A stretch of 64,000 nucleotides of DNA, from positions 1 through 64,000 of the forward strand of contig JAACJP010000010.1 in NCBI GenBank assembly GCA_013368375.1, given 5' to 3'. Below are positions 56,201-64,000 of the stretch, piece after piece. The position numbers and the translations under genes are program-made. The notes beneath the pieces are model-generated. The model saw only the letters and a program-made list of their open reading frames with translations, was not told the DNA's origin and searched no databases. Source of the stretch: Tricholomella constricta. Lineage: Eukaryota; Basidiomycota; Agaricomycetes; Agaricales; Lyophyllaceae. Every line of letters starts with the position of its first letter. The stretch's first letter is position 1.

Positions 56201-57012
56201 ACGGCCCAGCCTTCATCAAAGCCGCCGAACACCTCACAAAGAAATACCACATACACAACATTCGGATCTCAGGTTACAACTCTAGAGCCAACGGGCTAGT
56301 CGAGCGATCCCACTTCGACGTCCGGCAATCTCTTTTCAAAGCCGCCGACGGAATCGAAAATAAATGGTCGCAAGCCGCCTACTCTGTTTTCTGGGCGGAA
56401 CACGTCACAATCCGCAAACGAATGGGATGTTCCCCCTACTATGCTGCGACAGGCACGCAGCCCCTCCTGCCACTCGATATCGTCGAAGCCACGTACCTCC
56501 AACCGCCACCCGACTCAATCCTGTCCTCCACCGACCTCTTGACACGTCGCGCGATCGCCCTACAAAAACGAACGACCGACCTAGAGCGACTGCATTCAGA
56601 CGTATACGCGGCGCGACGACAAGCGGCGATTCGCTTTGAGCTTCAACACGCCAGAACCTTGCGCGACCATAACTTTAAACGCGGAGACCTCATCCTCATG
56701 CGCAACACGAAAATCGAGAAGTCGCTCAACCGCAAAATGCGATCTAGATACCTAGGTCCGCTCGTTGTGATCTCACGCAACCGTGGAGGCGCCTACATCC
56801 TCTGCGAATTGGATGGCACCGTCTTACACCGGCCTGTAGCAGCGTTCCGACTCACCCCCTACTTCGCGCGAAATAATATCCTCCTACCCGATAGCGCGCT
56901 AGACATAGACACCAAACGACTCCGAGAACTAGAGGCGACGACGATCACCGACGATGAAGACCGACCCGAAGTCGTAAGCGACGACTCGGAGTCGGAAGAA
57001 GAGCAGAACTAA
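53260..57012 (+). CDS. Element E Pol: RT, RNase H, integrase
   Basis: Frame open from at least 53260 (overlapping the Gag stop) with no ATG near the start, so translation by frameshift or reinitiation is likely; there is no slippery run. RT: RWFCTLKKNGKFRLVHSLEP, TLPMGWTNSVPIFHDD, catalytic YIDD (Tyr codon 54391, variant of YLDD). RNase H: AVDTSHIAVGFYL, KLEFYGLFRALGALR, VEVDARYIKG. Integrase: HHCC zinc site ending CHICQIQQ, then Asp 56023 (YIDTMHLPA), Asp 56197 (VTDNGPAF), Glu 56302 (NGLVERSHF). The acidic C-terminus has no chromodomain visible. No stop or frameshift. Confidence 0.88.
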   Translation, partial: EEISRDHGDLALLLEYDPLSYTPTVLSFCELPTEFNSDATYDAQLASLYVAASELTTPAIADQSVNTNSAPLERTTLCTILPNNERHSGRHTQSLTNAATDAFVVKIKGVQTKKKYKPVAQKVRSIIASCPDHFRIERKISGDPLADMPTLLPNPPPFQPTGRYTLERKNDLDREHPDFLTPSERAIMHDLMCKQNLAFAWDDSERGSFRSDFFPPIDIPVVAHTPWIERNIPIPPGIYDEVCDIIKTKLAAGVYEPSNSSYRSRWFCTLKKNGKFRLVHSLEPLNRVTIRHSGVTPIPDHVAEQFAGRICGAMLDLFVGYDERLIAPSSRDLTTFQTPFGALRLVTLPMGWTNSVPIFHDDVTHILQPEIPDYTLPYIDDAAIKGPATWYPDPDTGLPKTHPDNADVRFAIWEFFNNVNRILQRMKYCGGTFSGKKLTLCAPQFKVLGHVCTPNGRIPDADRLALLRNWKSCATLSELRAFLGTVGVLRIFVKNFAHRAHHLVKLTRKDAVFEFGPDQIAAQRDIVEAIAEAKPLVPIDYTSDNPVILAVDTSHIAVGFYLCQADPVDRKRRRYNRFGSITLNDRESRFSQPKLEFYGLFRALGALRLYVIGVRNLVVEVDARYIKGMLSNPDIQPSASINRWIVSVLMFHFELVHVKGTFHGPDGLSRRPRQPDDPADNYDAEEADFEDWVDRMQGLMHIIQPLPRPPSPLHVGQIFAMAQISSKEEMVAVYTDAVPPDSTTHELAADPPRQPRIRTDDDTGITDPNANSTDLSYDDVPRTDVAKAQDQRIDAVRQWLTNLERPEGMSDDQYATFIRYATGFFLDGTRLWRRDSQGAHKLVARPSARLEILRSVHDNLGHKRFYATRATLLERFWWPNVQADVVWFVKTCHICQIQQTTKVLVPPVVATPAPLFAKMYIDTMHLPASNGFKYIVQGRCSLIHFPEWRALRKENSRTLGDWMYEDVICRWGGLREIVTDNGPAFIKAAEHLTKKYHIHNIRISGYNSRANGLVERSHFDVRQSLFKAADGIENKWSQAAYSVFWAEHVTIRKRMGCSPYYAATGTQPLLPLDIVEATYLQPPPDSILSSTDLLTRRAIALQKRTTDLERLHSDVYAARRQAAIRFELQHARTLRDHNFKRGDLILMRNTKIEKSLNRKMRSRYLGPLVVISRNRGGAYILCELDGTVLHRPVAAFRLTPYFARNNILLPDSALDIDTKRLRELEATTITDDEDRPEVVSDDSESEEEQN

Positions 57013-57378
57013 TCGCCATCCCGCGAAACCATATACCCTCCCTTTTAATCAGCACCCTTCTCACCGACACACACCGTTCGACCGACCGAATATACCGACG
57101 ACCTATGCTTTTTTTTTCAGTGCCGACCTATTACCGACCACCAATCGGGTTTACGATTCACTATGTTCAGACTTAACAAAACTCCACTCAATCACTCTTT
57201 CCGACTCTGTCGCCACTTAGCACACCAAAGAAAAACATTGCCGAACGCCAGTATATATTACATGGTGGTCCATTAGGACCACCCCAGCACAGAACCACAA
57301 CAAAATATAAAACGCGGCTGAGCGCACGACCAAGATACCAAGCGCGCTCAAAGCCGACCGACACCCCGCGAAGCTCGC
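57013..57378 (+). other. Spacer between Pol and antisense genes
   Basis: No gene. Contains a T8 run and TTTTCAG near 57110-57120 and a short inverted repeat at about 57267-57284 (GTGGTCC/GGACCAC). Confidence 0.4.
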
Positions 57379-59207
57379 TCACCCCATCACGACGTCACCG
57401 CCCTCAATCCCGTCGCCGCCCTCCCCGGCTCCGTTGCTCTCGCCATCGCCCTCGGCATCCTCGTCGTCGGTGCTCACCGCGCTCCCTTCACTGGAGTCGG
57501 ACTCACCCGCCGCGTCCTCAAGCAGCGCCGCGCGCCGCTCCCTCAACAACCTCAACGCGTCCGCCGTACCTTCGACTTGCAGGTAGATTTGTCGGAGCGA
57601 CCACCTCGTTACCTCTTGCTGGGACTGCAGAACTTGCGCTTCCTGTACCAGGACCCGAAGGAAAGCGTGGCGCGAAAACAGAGCACGATCGACGTCGGCC
57701 AGACTGAAATCGTCTATCATCGCTGTCGAGGCCATGTAGCCCAGGCCATCCAGGTCCTCATTGCGAAGCAAGGCCTCCGCTTGAGGAAACGGTCCCTGCG
57801 TCAAGAAGCCCGCTCCCATTCCGGCAGAGCCAGCGGCCTGCAGCATCGCAAGGCGATGAGCGGTCGCCGCTAGTTCCCGCTCGCGCTCCAGGGGATCCAC
57901 CAAAAACGGCTGAGGGGAGCGGCGCGCCACGGCCGCGGGCGCTACGGGGGCTTCTCCTCCTCGACATCCTCGACGGTAGGGCGCGATATATTTCTGCGCC
58001 GCAATCGCGAACCAGAGGCCCTGGGAACGTCGATGGGGACGCCGTCGCGCGTCGTCTCGCACTTCTTGGCGTGGATCTTGCAAAGAGCGCAGGGACTGAC
58101 ACCAGGCTTCTGGAGGCAGTCGACGCCAGAGTCCACGCAACGGTCACACTAGTCGAAGTCAGTACCCAAAGACAACATCGACCATACCGGTAACCTACCG
58201 CCACCTCGCGCACCACGTGGTGAGGGCACTCCTTTTTAAAGTCCTCGAGGCGCCCGAGCCACTTGTCGGTCGTGCGCCGCTTCCTCTTACCCTTCCCTAG
58301 TTCCTCCTCGGGGACCTCCACTACCGATCCTTCCCCGTCGTCGGCGACGTCGCGTTTGTGCTTACGACCCGACGAAGTCGCCTCACCCTGTCCAGCAGCC
58401 GCGGGCGTCGTACCTACCAAGCTCGTCAGTGGCATACCATTGACGGGACTAAAGACAAGCCCCAGGCGCCAGGAGGACTCACGCACACGACGAGCCCGCG
58501 GCGATGGCCGAACAGCCTGTCTGGCATTAGCAACCTGACGCGAAAACACGGCTAGACGAACGTACCTCGACACCGGCGTCGCTAGCGGCCCGGGGCCCAC
58601 CACCGACAGACATACGAGCGGTGAAGTGAGGCGGCTTGCCTTTCCCTTTGAGCGGAGGCGCCGCGAGACCGCTACCTGACGCCTCCCCCACGACCGGCGG
58701 TATGGTCGCCTCCCCACTACTGTGCACCTGCTCCGCCTCCGTTGCCGCCGCAGACACCGTCTCGACTGGCGGTCCGCCTCCAGGCCTCTCAGGAACGGGC
58801 AGTGGCGCAGTGTCGGCGCCTCGCGAAATTTCAGACAGTAAACGTCGCTCGCGACGTCGGCGGGTGTACTCGTCCTGCAAAAAGGCCGAACCCAGTCGAG
58901 CTACCTGTACGCCAACGAACACGACCGGACGCACCTCGGGTTCCAGAGCCGCAAATTTTTCTCTCCACTCTTCATCGTCCTTAATGCGCGACCACAAGAA
59001 GGTCAGCGCGTCCTGCTCCTCCCGCCATTCCAACCGCCCAGGGCCTGCCGGTTGGGTGCGCAGCGCGGCCAGGCCGTCCCGGATGTCCTCCAGCGCCTCG
59101 AGGCGCTCTTCGCGAGTGGCGTCAGTGGGAAGTTGGCACCACCGGACGTAGTCCGTGGTCAGGTATCGCAGGACGCGCTTAAAGTCGGAGACAGCGACAG
59201 CAGCCAT
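57379..59207 (-). CDS. Element E antisense gene, copy 1: Cys6-cluster protein
   Basis: ATG 59207 (MAAVAVSDFKRVLRYL), stop 57379, at least two introns. Exon 1: helical domain (LEALEDIRDGLAALRTQP, WREEQDALTFLWSRIKDDEE). Middle exon: Lys/Arg-rich linker and WLGRLEDFKKECPHH. After a 50-nt intron (58197-58148 region): CDRCVDSGVDC and PCALCKIHAKKC, Cys spacing C2C6C8C2C6C, like a fungal Zn2Cys6 binuclear cluster; then helices (FLRVLVQEAQVLQSQQEV) and an acidic tail. Antisense to the retrotransposon. The introns lie on the antisense strand and so are kept in genomic RNA. DNA binding or regulation is an inference. Confidence 0.65.
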
Positions 59208-59364
59208 GGTGGTTGAAAGGCAACAGGAACCGAACAGGAAGCCGTCACTTTAAACAAGCCAGGACGCGCCGTCAAATTCGGTGGCACCGCCACCGCCATC
59301 TCACGCCACACACGCGCCGGGTTCTAGAATTTCCTCAACCGGACCCCGGACCGACTGAGGGCAG

Positions 59365-59395
59365 TCGGCTTTTCAAGTAAGGAGGAGACATGACC
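59365..59395 (+). repeat. Internal polypurine-tract-like motif, copy 2 of 3
   Basis: TTCAAGTAAGGAGGAGA preceded by CAGTCGG, as directly before the 3' LTR. Another TCAAGTAAGGAGGAGATG lies in Pol near 55431. Confidence 0.6.
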
Positions 59396-59604
59396 TGCGG
59401 GTCGAGCGGCGGCCGACGCCAGTAACCGACACCGCCGATGATAAAACCGACCAACACGGCGAACCGACATGCGCCACTTAAAACAAAAAGCCCAGATTAT
59501 AAAGAACGACCCAATTTTAGGGCCCGCACGACAAAACCGGGTATATACAGAATACGCGACCGACAACGAGCGCAACCCGACCGGACAACACGCCAGACCG
59601 GAAG

Positions 59605-60846
59605 TCAGGAGGACGAACCTTCGCCACCATCGTCGCGTACGCCACCAACGGCACCGCTTCCACTGCCGCTACCCCCACTTCTCGAATTATCCATCGCAGA
59701 CGCTCCCACTAACTCTGCGCGCCGGGCCTGGAGCAAGTCAAGAGCCGTCGACGTAGACGCGACCTGCTGGTAAAGCTGACGAGCCGACGAACGCATAATC
59801 TCTTGGCGCGATTCGAGAACTTGAGCTTCCTGGACCAAAGTGCGCAAGAAAACGGTGCGCGCCGATAGCGCCCGATCTACATCCGCAAGACCGAACCGCG
59901 AAATAACCGACAACGGCTGGGTGGAGCCTAGGCCACGCAAATCTTCGTTATGGAGGAGATCGTCAAGGCGAAGCAACGGACCCTGATAAAAGAAACCTGC
60001 GTCCCGGTCCGCCGAACCTGCGGAACGAGTCACGACAAGGCGCCGAGCGACCCTCGCCAGATCGGGCGAACGAACGCCGTCACCCAACGGTGGCGTGCAC
60101 GCATCGCAAGAGTGTTCCTCGGCTGAGCACGACACAAACTGGTGTGGAGCCGGCCGAAACGACCCCACCTTGTTTGTCTCGCATCGCCTGGATCGAATCT
60201 CGCAGACCGCGCAAGCATCGATATCGATACGCTGAACGCAGTCCAAAGCGTAGCTCACGCAACGATCGCACTAGCCAACGAATGAGCAGAAAACAAGGCT
60301 ACGCAAGGACCGACGACTTACCGCTTCGCTACGAGTGTAATGCTCAGGGTACTCCTTCTTAAATTCCTCAAGACGCTCCAGCCATAAACCATGTCGCCTC
60401 CCCTGTGCCGCCAGGACCGACTCCCCGGAGATCTCGACGACAGACTCTGCCTCTTCTCCAGCAGAGGCGGCGCGCATACGCTCTCGAGCGACCGTCTCTC
60501 GTTGGGGGTAATCAGGCTACCAACTAGCGCGTTAGTACCCTGCAGAAACGACCCGATAAGCAAAGAGCGAACGTACACTCGGTTGAAGATCCGCGAACCG
60601 CTCGGACCATTCGGGGTCGGGCCCGATCGCAGACCATATGTTGGACAATGCCTCTTCCTCGTCGCGCCACATCCAACGCCAGGGGCTAGCTGCCGGCGAC
60701 CTAAGCACTCCGACGCTGTTTGACAAGTACTGCAGCACGCGGGTACGCGCGTAACGAGGCGAGTCGGCCGACAGCGATTGCCATTCGTCCCAGTCTCGTC
60801 CCAAGAAGCGGAGAGTACGCTGAAGATCGGCAGGAGGTCTCGACAT
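59605..60846 (-). CDS. Element E antisense gene, copy 2: Cys6-cluster protein
   Basis: ATG 60846 (MSRPPADLQRTLRFLG), stop 59605. Diverged paralogue of copy 1: same N-terminal helical block (WRDEEEALSNIWSAI), GLWLERLEEFKKEYPEHY, an intron at the same place (donor GTAAGTCG near 60320, acceptor CTAG near 60272), cluster CDRCVSYALDC and CAVCEIRSRRC with spacing C2C6C8C2C6C, then FLRTLVQEAQVLESRQEI. The middle is shorter than in copy 1 and its splice sites are not certain. An acidic/Gly-Ser tail ends the protein. Confidence 0.6.
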
Positions 60847-60990
60847 AAAGATGGGTAAACCAAACAAAGAACCTAGATATATATATATCGCCAGCACGTC
60901 GGCACCGCCACCTCCTCCTATCCCTGCCCTCCTTTTCCAAGACGTACACCCCCTGACCGATGCACGGGACCGACTGGGGACAGTCGGTAT

Positions 60991-61007
60991 TTCAAGTAAG
61001 GAGGAGA
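60991..61007 (+). other. Element E polypurine tract
   Basis: TTCAAGTAAGGAGGAGA directly before the 3' LTR; the purine run AAGTAAGGAGGAGA is the likely plus-strand primer. Confidence 0.65.
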
Positions 61008-62051
61008 TGATGAGCACCGTCCCGCGCTGTACACCGAACCTGCCCATAATACGGACATCAACCGCTGCGCCACGACGAACGCGGTCCCGAATGCGACCAA
61101 AGCGCTAAACCGACCGACTGACAATACGACCGACCGACCGGCAATACGACCAAACGACCGACGCACCGACCAAGAAACAAAGTAACTTGAAACGCCAGTT
61201 CTCCTCTCTGGGCGCACGGAGCACGGAACGCCGTATAACCTGTCAACGACCGCGCACGTTCGGATGCCAAGGTCTCCACCCGGCGACAACCAAACCCGAT
61301 TTGAAATGACCCTAGGAAACGCCGTTGCCCAGCCAGTCGCAGGAAGGATCCGGCCGTACCACGGAGTTCCGCACCCAAGAGCCACTACCGATCGCAAAGC
61401 CACCACCGATCATACATCCGACCCGACGCCTCGAGCCGATCAAAAGCCCCCTTTGCCGAGCCAAAGAGCGTCACACTCTCTAAAAAGCGTCGCGCGGTAC
61501 CAAGCTTGGCGGCGCTTCTCCCAATAAACCAGTAAAACACCTGCTTCGCCGGCTCGCGCGAGGCGAGTCGGTCGTATAGTATAAAAACGTACCCATGTAT
61601 TACCTGCTCCCCCAGTGAATTACAGCCCGTATTTTCCCTCACACTCAGAGTGAATAGCTCGAAACCGTCGTCTCTGTCGTCTCTGCACCGTCCTCGTCGT
61701 ATAAATCATCGCCACTGTCGTAAATCTCGTAACTGCCGTCTCTGTCGCCTCGTACTCGTCGCCCGAACCCGTGAGTTCTCCGTATTAACCTCGTTCGTCT
61801 CGTTGTCGCACGGCCGACATCCAAAGTCGCGTCGCCGACCCGTTCCACTCGGGAACGTCGCGTACCATCACCCCCGTCGCGTTGTTGTCGGTTCGACTGG
61901 CTACGAGTCGGATCGTCTCTTACCTTCGTCAAACAACCCTTACAAGCCCTGCACACTCGCGTGTTTGGGAACTTTTAACATTTCTCGCCCCCCATAGTTG
62001 TTAGTTGTTTTGTTGTTGTGCGCAGCACCTACAGGCCTTCTAGCTCTATCA
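61008..62051 (+). repeat. Element E 3' LTR (1044 bp)
   Basis: Same length and sequence as the 5' LTR at every stretch compared; TATA box at 61580-61586. Confidence 0.95.
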
Positions 62052-62055
62052 ACGC

Positions 62056-62687
62056 GATGATAATCGTGGCTGACAAAAACAACATCAGCAATTTGCACGT
62101 CAGTGCACGAAAACTTGCATTATTTGTAATCCATGTATGCGCGCTTGCCCAGTACTGTAGGTTGATAACAGCTGTAAGTTTGGATATCAGCCCATGAGGC
62201 GGCGGTCGCTTGAAACGCACCTTTGGGACTTAAGCCACCACTAATGACGAAGGCGTGCGCGCCGAAACTTGCCAGCGTAAGATCAACCCCCCCCCCCCCG
62301 CCCCTCGAGGCGCCGTCCCGAGGTCCCGCGTTGCTGAGGGCGAATAAGATGATGAAACAGTGGAGGGATCAGGACTGAGTTGATGTCAAAGGAGGGGGGG
62401 GTTAGACACTAAGCAACACGGTGGCTCCCTACGAGGTTTGGACTTGCAAGGTGCCGCTAGGCACGACCACCGTTTGTCTGTGCTGCAACGTCGTGGTCAC
62501 GGGTAGGAAGTTGAACTTTGACCTCGCCTTCAGGAATCAGAACCAGACACCACGTGACCGTTCCACGGTCACACCTTCGTTGATCTGATCAACATTGATA
62601 CGTTGACCAATGTACTGTCTATACTTCGAGTCTTCGCCTACAGAACCTCTCCTCTTCCTCAACGTTAATCTCCACCATGGACAAACG
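62056..62687. other. Degenerate repeat locus continued, then stretch without recognised gene
   Basis: 62056-62200 continues the minus-strand repeat seen left of E (TTATCATCGCG on the minus strand, GTCAG acceptor-like). 62287-62304 is a poly-C run. Nothing else recognised to 62687. Confidence 0.4.
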
Positions 62688-62762
62688 ATGACCAACTTCA
62701 TTGTCGTATCCAGCTACCAGCCCCTCGATGTCGACGGCGCAGGCGCATACGGCGTCGTCTGG
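62688..62762 (+). pseudogene. First exon of a MAP-kinase-like protein (tentative)
   Basis: ATG 62688 opens a short exon encoding SSYQPLDVDGAGAYGVV, which fits the glycine-rich ATP loop GxGxxGxV of MAP kinases, followed by a donor-like GTCAGT. No further kinase exon follows; the next coding-like sequence is of GGPP-synthase type. Too short to be certain. Confidence 0.35.
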
Positions 62763-62805
62763 TCAGTACAATCATCCTGACATCCCGTTGATCCTACCTT
62801 GACAC

Positions 62806-63201
62806 GCAAAACCAGTCGCGCAGAACTTCTACGGCATCCCCGAAACCATAAACGCTGTAAACTACGTCTTCTGGCTCGCCTACTGATGACTCATCACCCT
62901 CCACGACCAATCCTCCTCCTCCTCCGCCCTCGGCCCATGCCTCGACGCCATTATAATCGGTACGCCCACCCCATCCCCTGAGTCACATCTTGCTAACCAC
63001 AGAGCAAAACCAGTCGCGCAGAACTTCTACGGCATGCCCGAAACCATAAACGCTGCAAACTATGTCTTCTGGCTCGCCTACCAAGAACTCTTCACCCTCC
63101 ACGACCAATCCTCCTCCTCCTCCGCCCTCGGCCCATGACTCGACGCCATCATAATCGGTACGCCCACCCCATCCCCTGAGTCACACCTTGCTAACCACAG
63201 A
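62806..63201 (+). repeat. 198-bp tandem duplication of a GGPP-synthase-like exon
   Basis: Units start at 62806 and 63004 (GCAAAACCAGTCGCGCAGAA), over 90% identical. Each carries the exon, an acidic/Ser run and a CATCCCCTGAGTCACA intron segment. The first copy has a TGA where the second reads CAAGAA. Confidence 0.9.
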
Positions 63202-64000
63202 CTTGTACAGGGGAGCTGCTGTCGCTCCGCCGCAGACAAGGCCTCGAAATTCCGCGTTGCGATTCGCTCTCGTATCCTGCGGAGGAGGAATATGCAAATA
63301 CGTATCGATGGCGAACAACAGTAAGTTGCCCCTAAAGGCTGGCCCGCCTTCTCACTCTTGTCGTTTATTCTAACACTACGTTAGGGACAGAGACGGGCAG
63401 ACTTCCTGCGCATAGGAATCAACCTAACAACGGCGTGCTTCACCAGCACCGTCGACGTGTAAATATCTCATACTCATCTCCTTTTTCCTCGCCTCCTACT
63501 CATGCGCGCATAGCGACTACGTCCGGCTCATAAACCTTAATCGATATATCTTTTCAGATCCGAGACAACCTCATGAACCTCTAGAATACGAAGGCAAGTG
63601 CCCTTTCTCTACGCGCGCAACGACACGAACGCCTGACAAGTAATGTACGAAAAGAAGTATATGTACGTGAAGAAGAAAGGCTTTGTGTAACACCTGACGG
63701 AGGGTACATTATCCTTCCCCATAGTACACGCCATCCACGCCAATACCACCAACCGCCAGGTTCTCGGTACGTTCCTTGCCTCTCCGCCTTCCCTTCCCTT
63801 CCCTTCCACCCCTTTCCCTTCCCTTTCCCATCCCTTCCCTGTTGCTCTCCCTCTTTCCCCTGCCTCTACCCATACTTACAACACCTCCCCAGACATCCTA
63901 CGGAACGCCCCACCACCTCAACCCTCTAAGTCCACGCCCAAACTACCGGCAGCACAACACCAGGTCCTTCGCGTACACGCACGGCGTGCTGGAGTCGAAA
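62806..64000 (+). pseudogene. Geranylgeranyl-diphosphate-synthase-like pseudogene, runs off the right edge
   Basis: Intact relatives make C20 isoprenoid diphosphate for prenylation and terpenoids. Ordered blocks match the trans-prenyltransferase family: KPVAQNFYGMPETINAANYV (twice, from a 198-bp tandem duplication), ELLSLRRRQGLEIP and SLSYPAEEEY, LRIGINLTTACF, IRDNLMNL (where IRDDYMNL is usual), HLTEGTLSFPIVHAIHANTT and TRSFAYTHGVLE. Stops interrupt several blocks (for example after IRDNLMNL and before HLTEG), the second metal site lost an Asp, and the first DDxxD exon is missing. A 63785-63850 CCCTT-rich run lies in an intron position. Confidence 0.7.

Larger units (their letters stand above)
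49437..62051 (+). mobile_element. Element E: complete 12.6-kb Ty3/gypsy retrotransposon with antisense accessory genes
   Basis: 5' LTR 49437-50480 and 3' LTR 61008-62051, both 1044 bp and identical wherever compared by eye; 4-bp target duplication ACGC at 49433-49436 and 62052-62055. Order: LTR, candidate primer site, Gag with protease, Pol, two tandem antisense genes, polypurine tract, LTR. Gag and Pol have no internal stops. Of the elements here it is the best candidate for recent activity. Confidence 0.95.

Noticed and set aside
1..64000. Search for tRNA or rRNA genes, CRISPR arrays, bacterial operons
   Set aside because: None seen; introns and element types are fungal.

Overview
The window is eukaryotic. 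Genes carry many 45-65 nt introns with GTAAGT/GTATGT-type donors, and the host-type families are ones I recognise as expanded in Agaricomycetes (mushroom-forming basidiomycetes): KDZ transposase with a CxC2 cysteine cluster, fungal TET/JBP-like dioxygenase, a viroplasmin/RNase H1 N-terminal-like protein, a PHD-like zinc-finger family and several unnamed repeat families. I see no tRNA, rRNA, CRISPR array or bacterial operon. Species is not determinable; family assignments come from memory, since no search could be run.

Layout. 1-10671: LTR retrotransposon A (Ty3/gypsy with chromodomain, extra 3' ORF), left end outside the window, inserted into element B. 10672-12950: the 5' part of element B (minus strand). 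12951-14637: degenerate sequence with an F-box-like remnant and a 102-bp tandem repeat. 14638-19239: three host-type genes; the last two are convergent with directly abutting stop codons. 19770-26135: a KDZ transposon locus in which the CxC2 half (minus) and the KDZ catalytic core (plus) lie 3.5 kb apart in opposite orientations, with an apparently intact TET/JBP-like gene (minus) between them. 26136-32655: an unnamed minus-strand family gene with one frameshift, and a plus-strand gene of many mini-exons. 32837-39790: complete minus-strand element C with a foreign solo LTR inside its 3' LTR. 39963-41651: PHD-like gene. 42049-48890: a 135-bp tandem repeat split by complete element D (plus). 48891-49436 and 62056-62200: a degenerate repeat locus split by complete element E (plus, 49437-62051). 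62688-64000: a decayed geranylgeranyl-diphosphate-synthase-like gene with a duplicated exon, running off the right edge.

How the parts work together. B, C and D are one lineage with 460-505 bp LTRs. Next to each 5' LTR is a 12-13 nt stretch complementary to LTR sequence about 31 nt downstream of a TATA box, and the pairing is kept by two compensated substitutions between C and B/D. That is the expected pattern for Tf1-like self-primed reverse transcription. Their Gag stop sits on a U5 run where Pol continues in the -1 frame. Element E is very young by LTR comparison and carries, between pol and the 3' LTR, two tandem antisense genes with introns that encode a Cys6 cluster protein. The KDZ/TET locus pairs a DNA transposase relic with a 5-methylcytosine-oxidase-like gene that keeps its iron and 2-oxoglutarate ligands.
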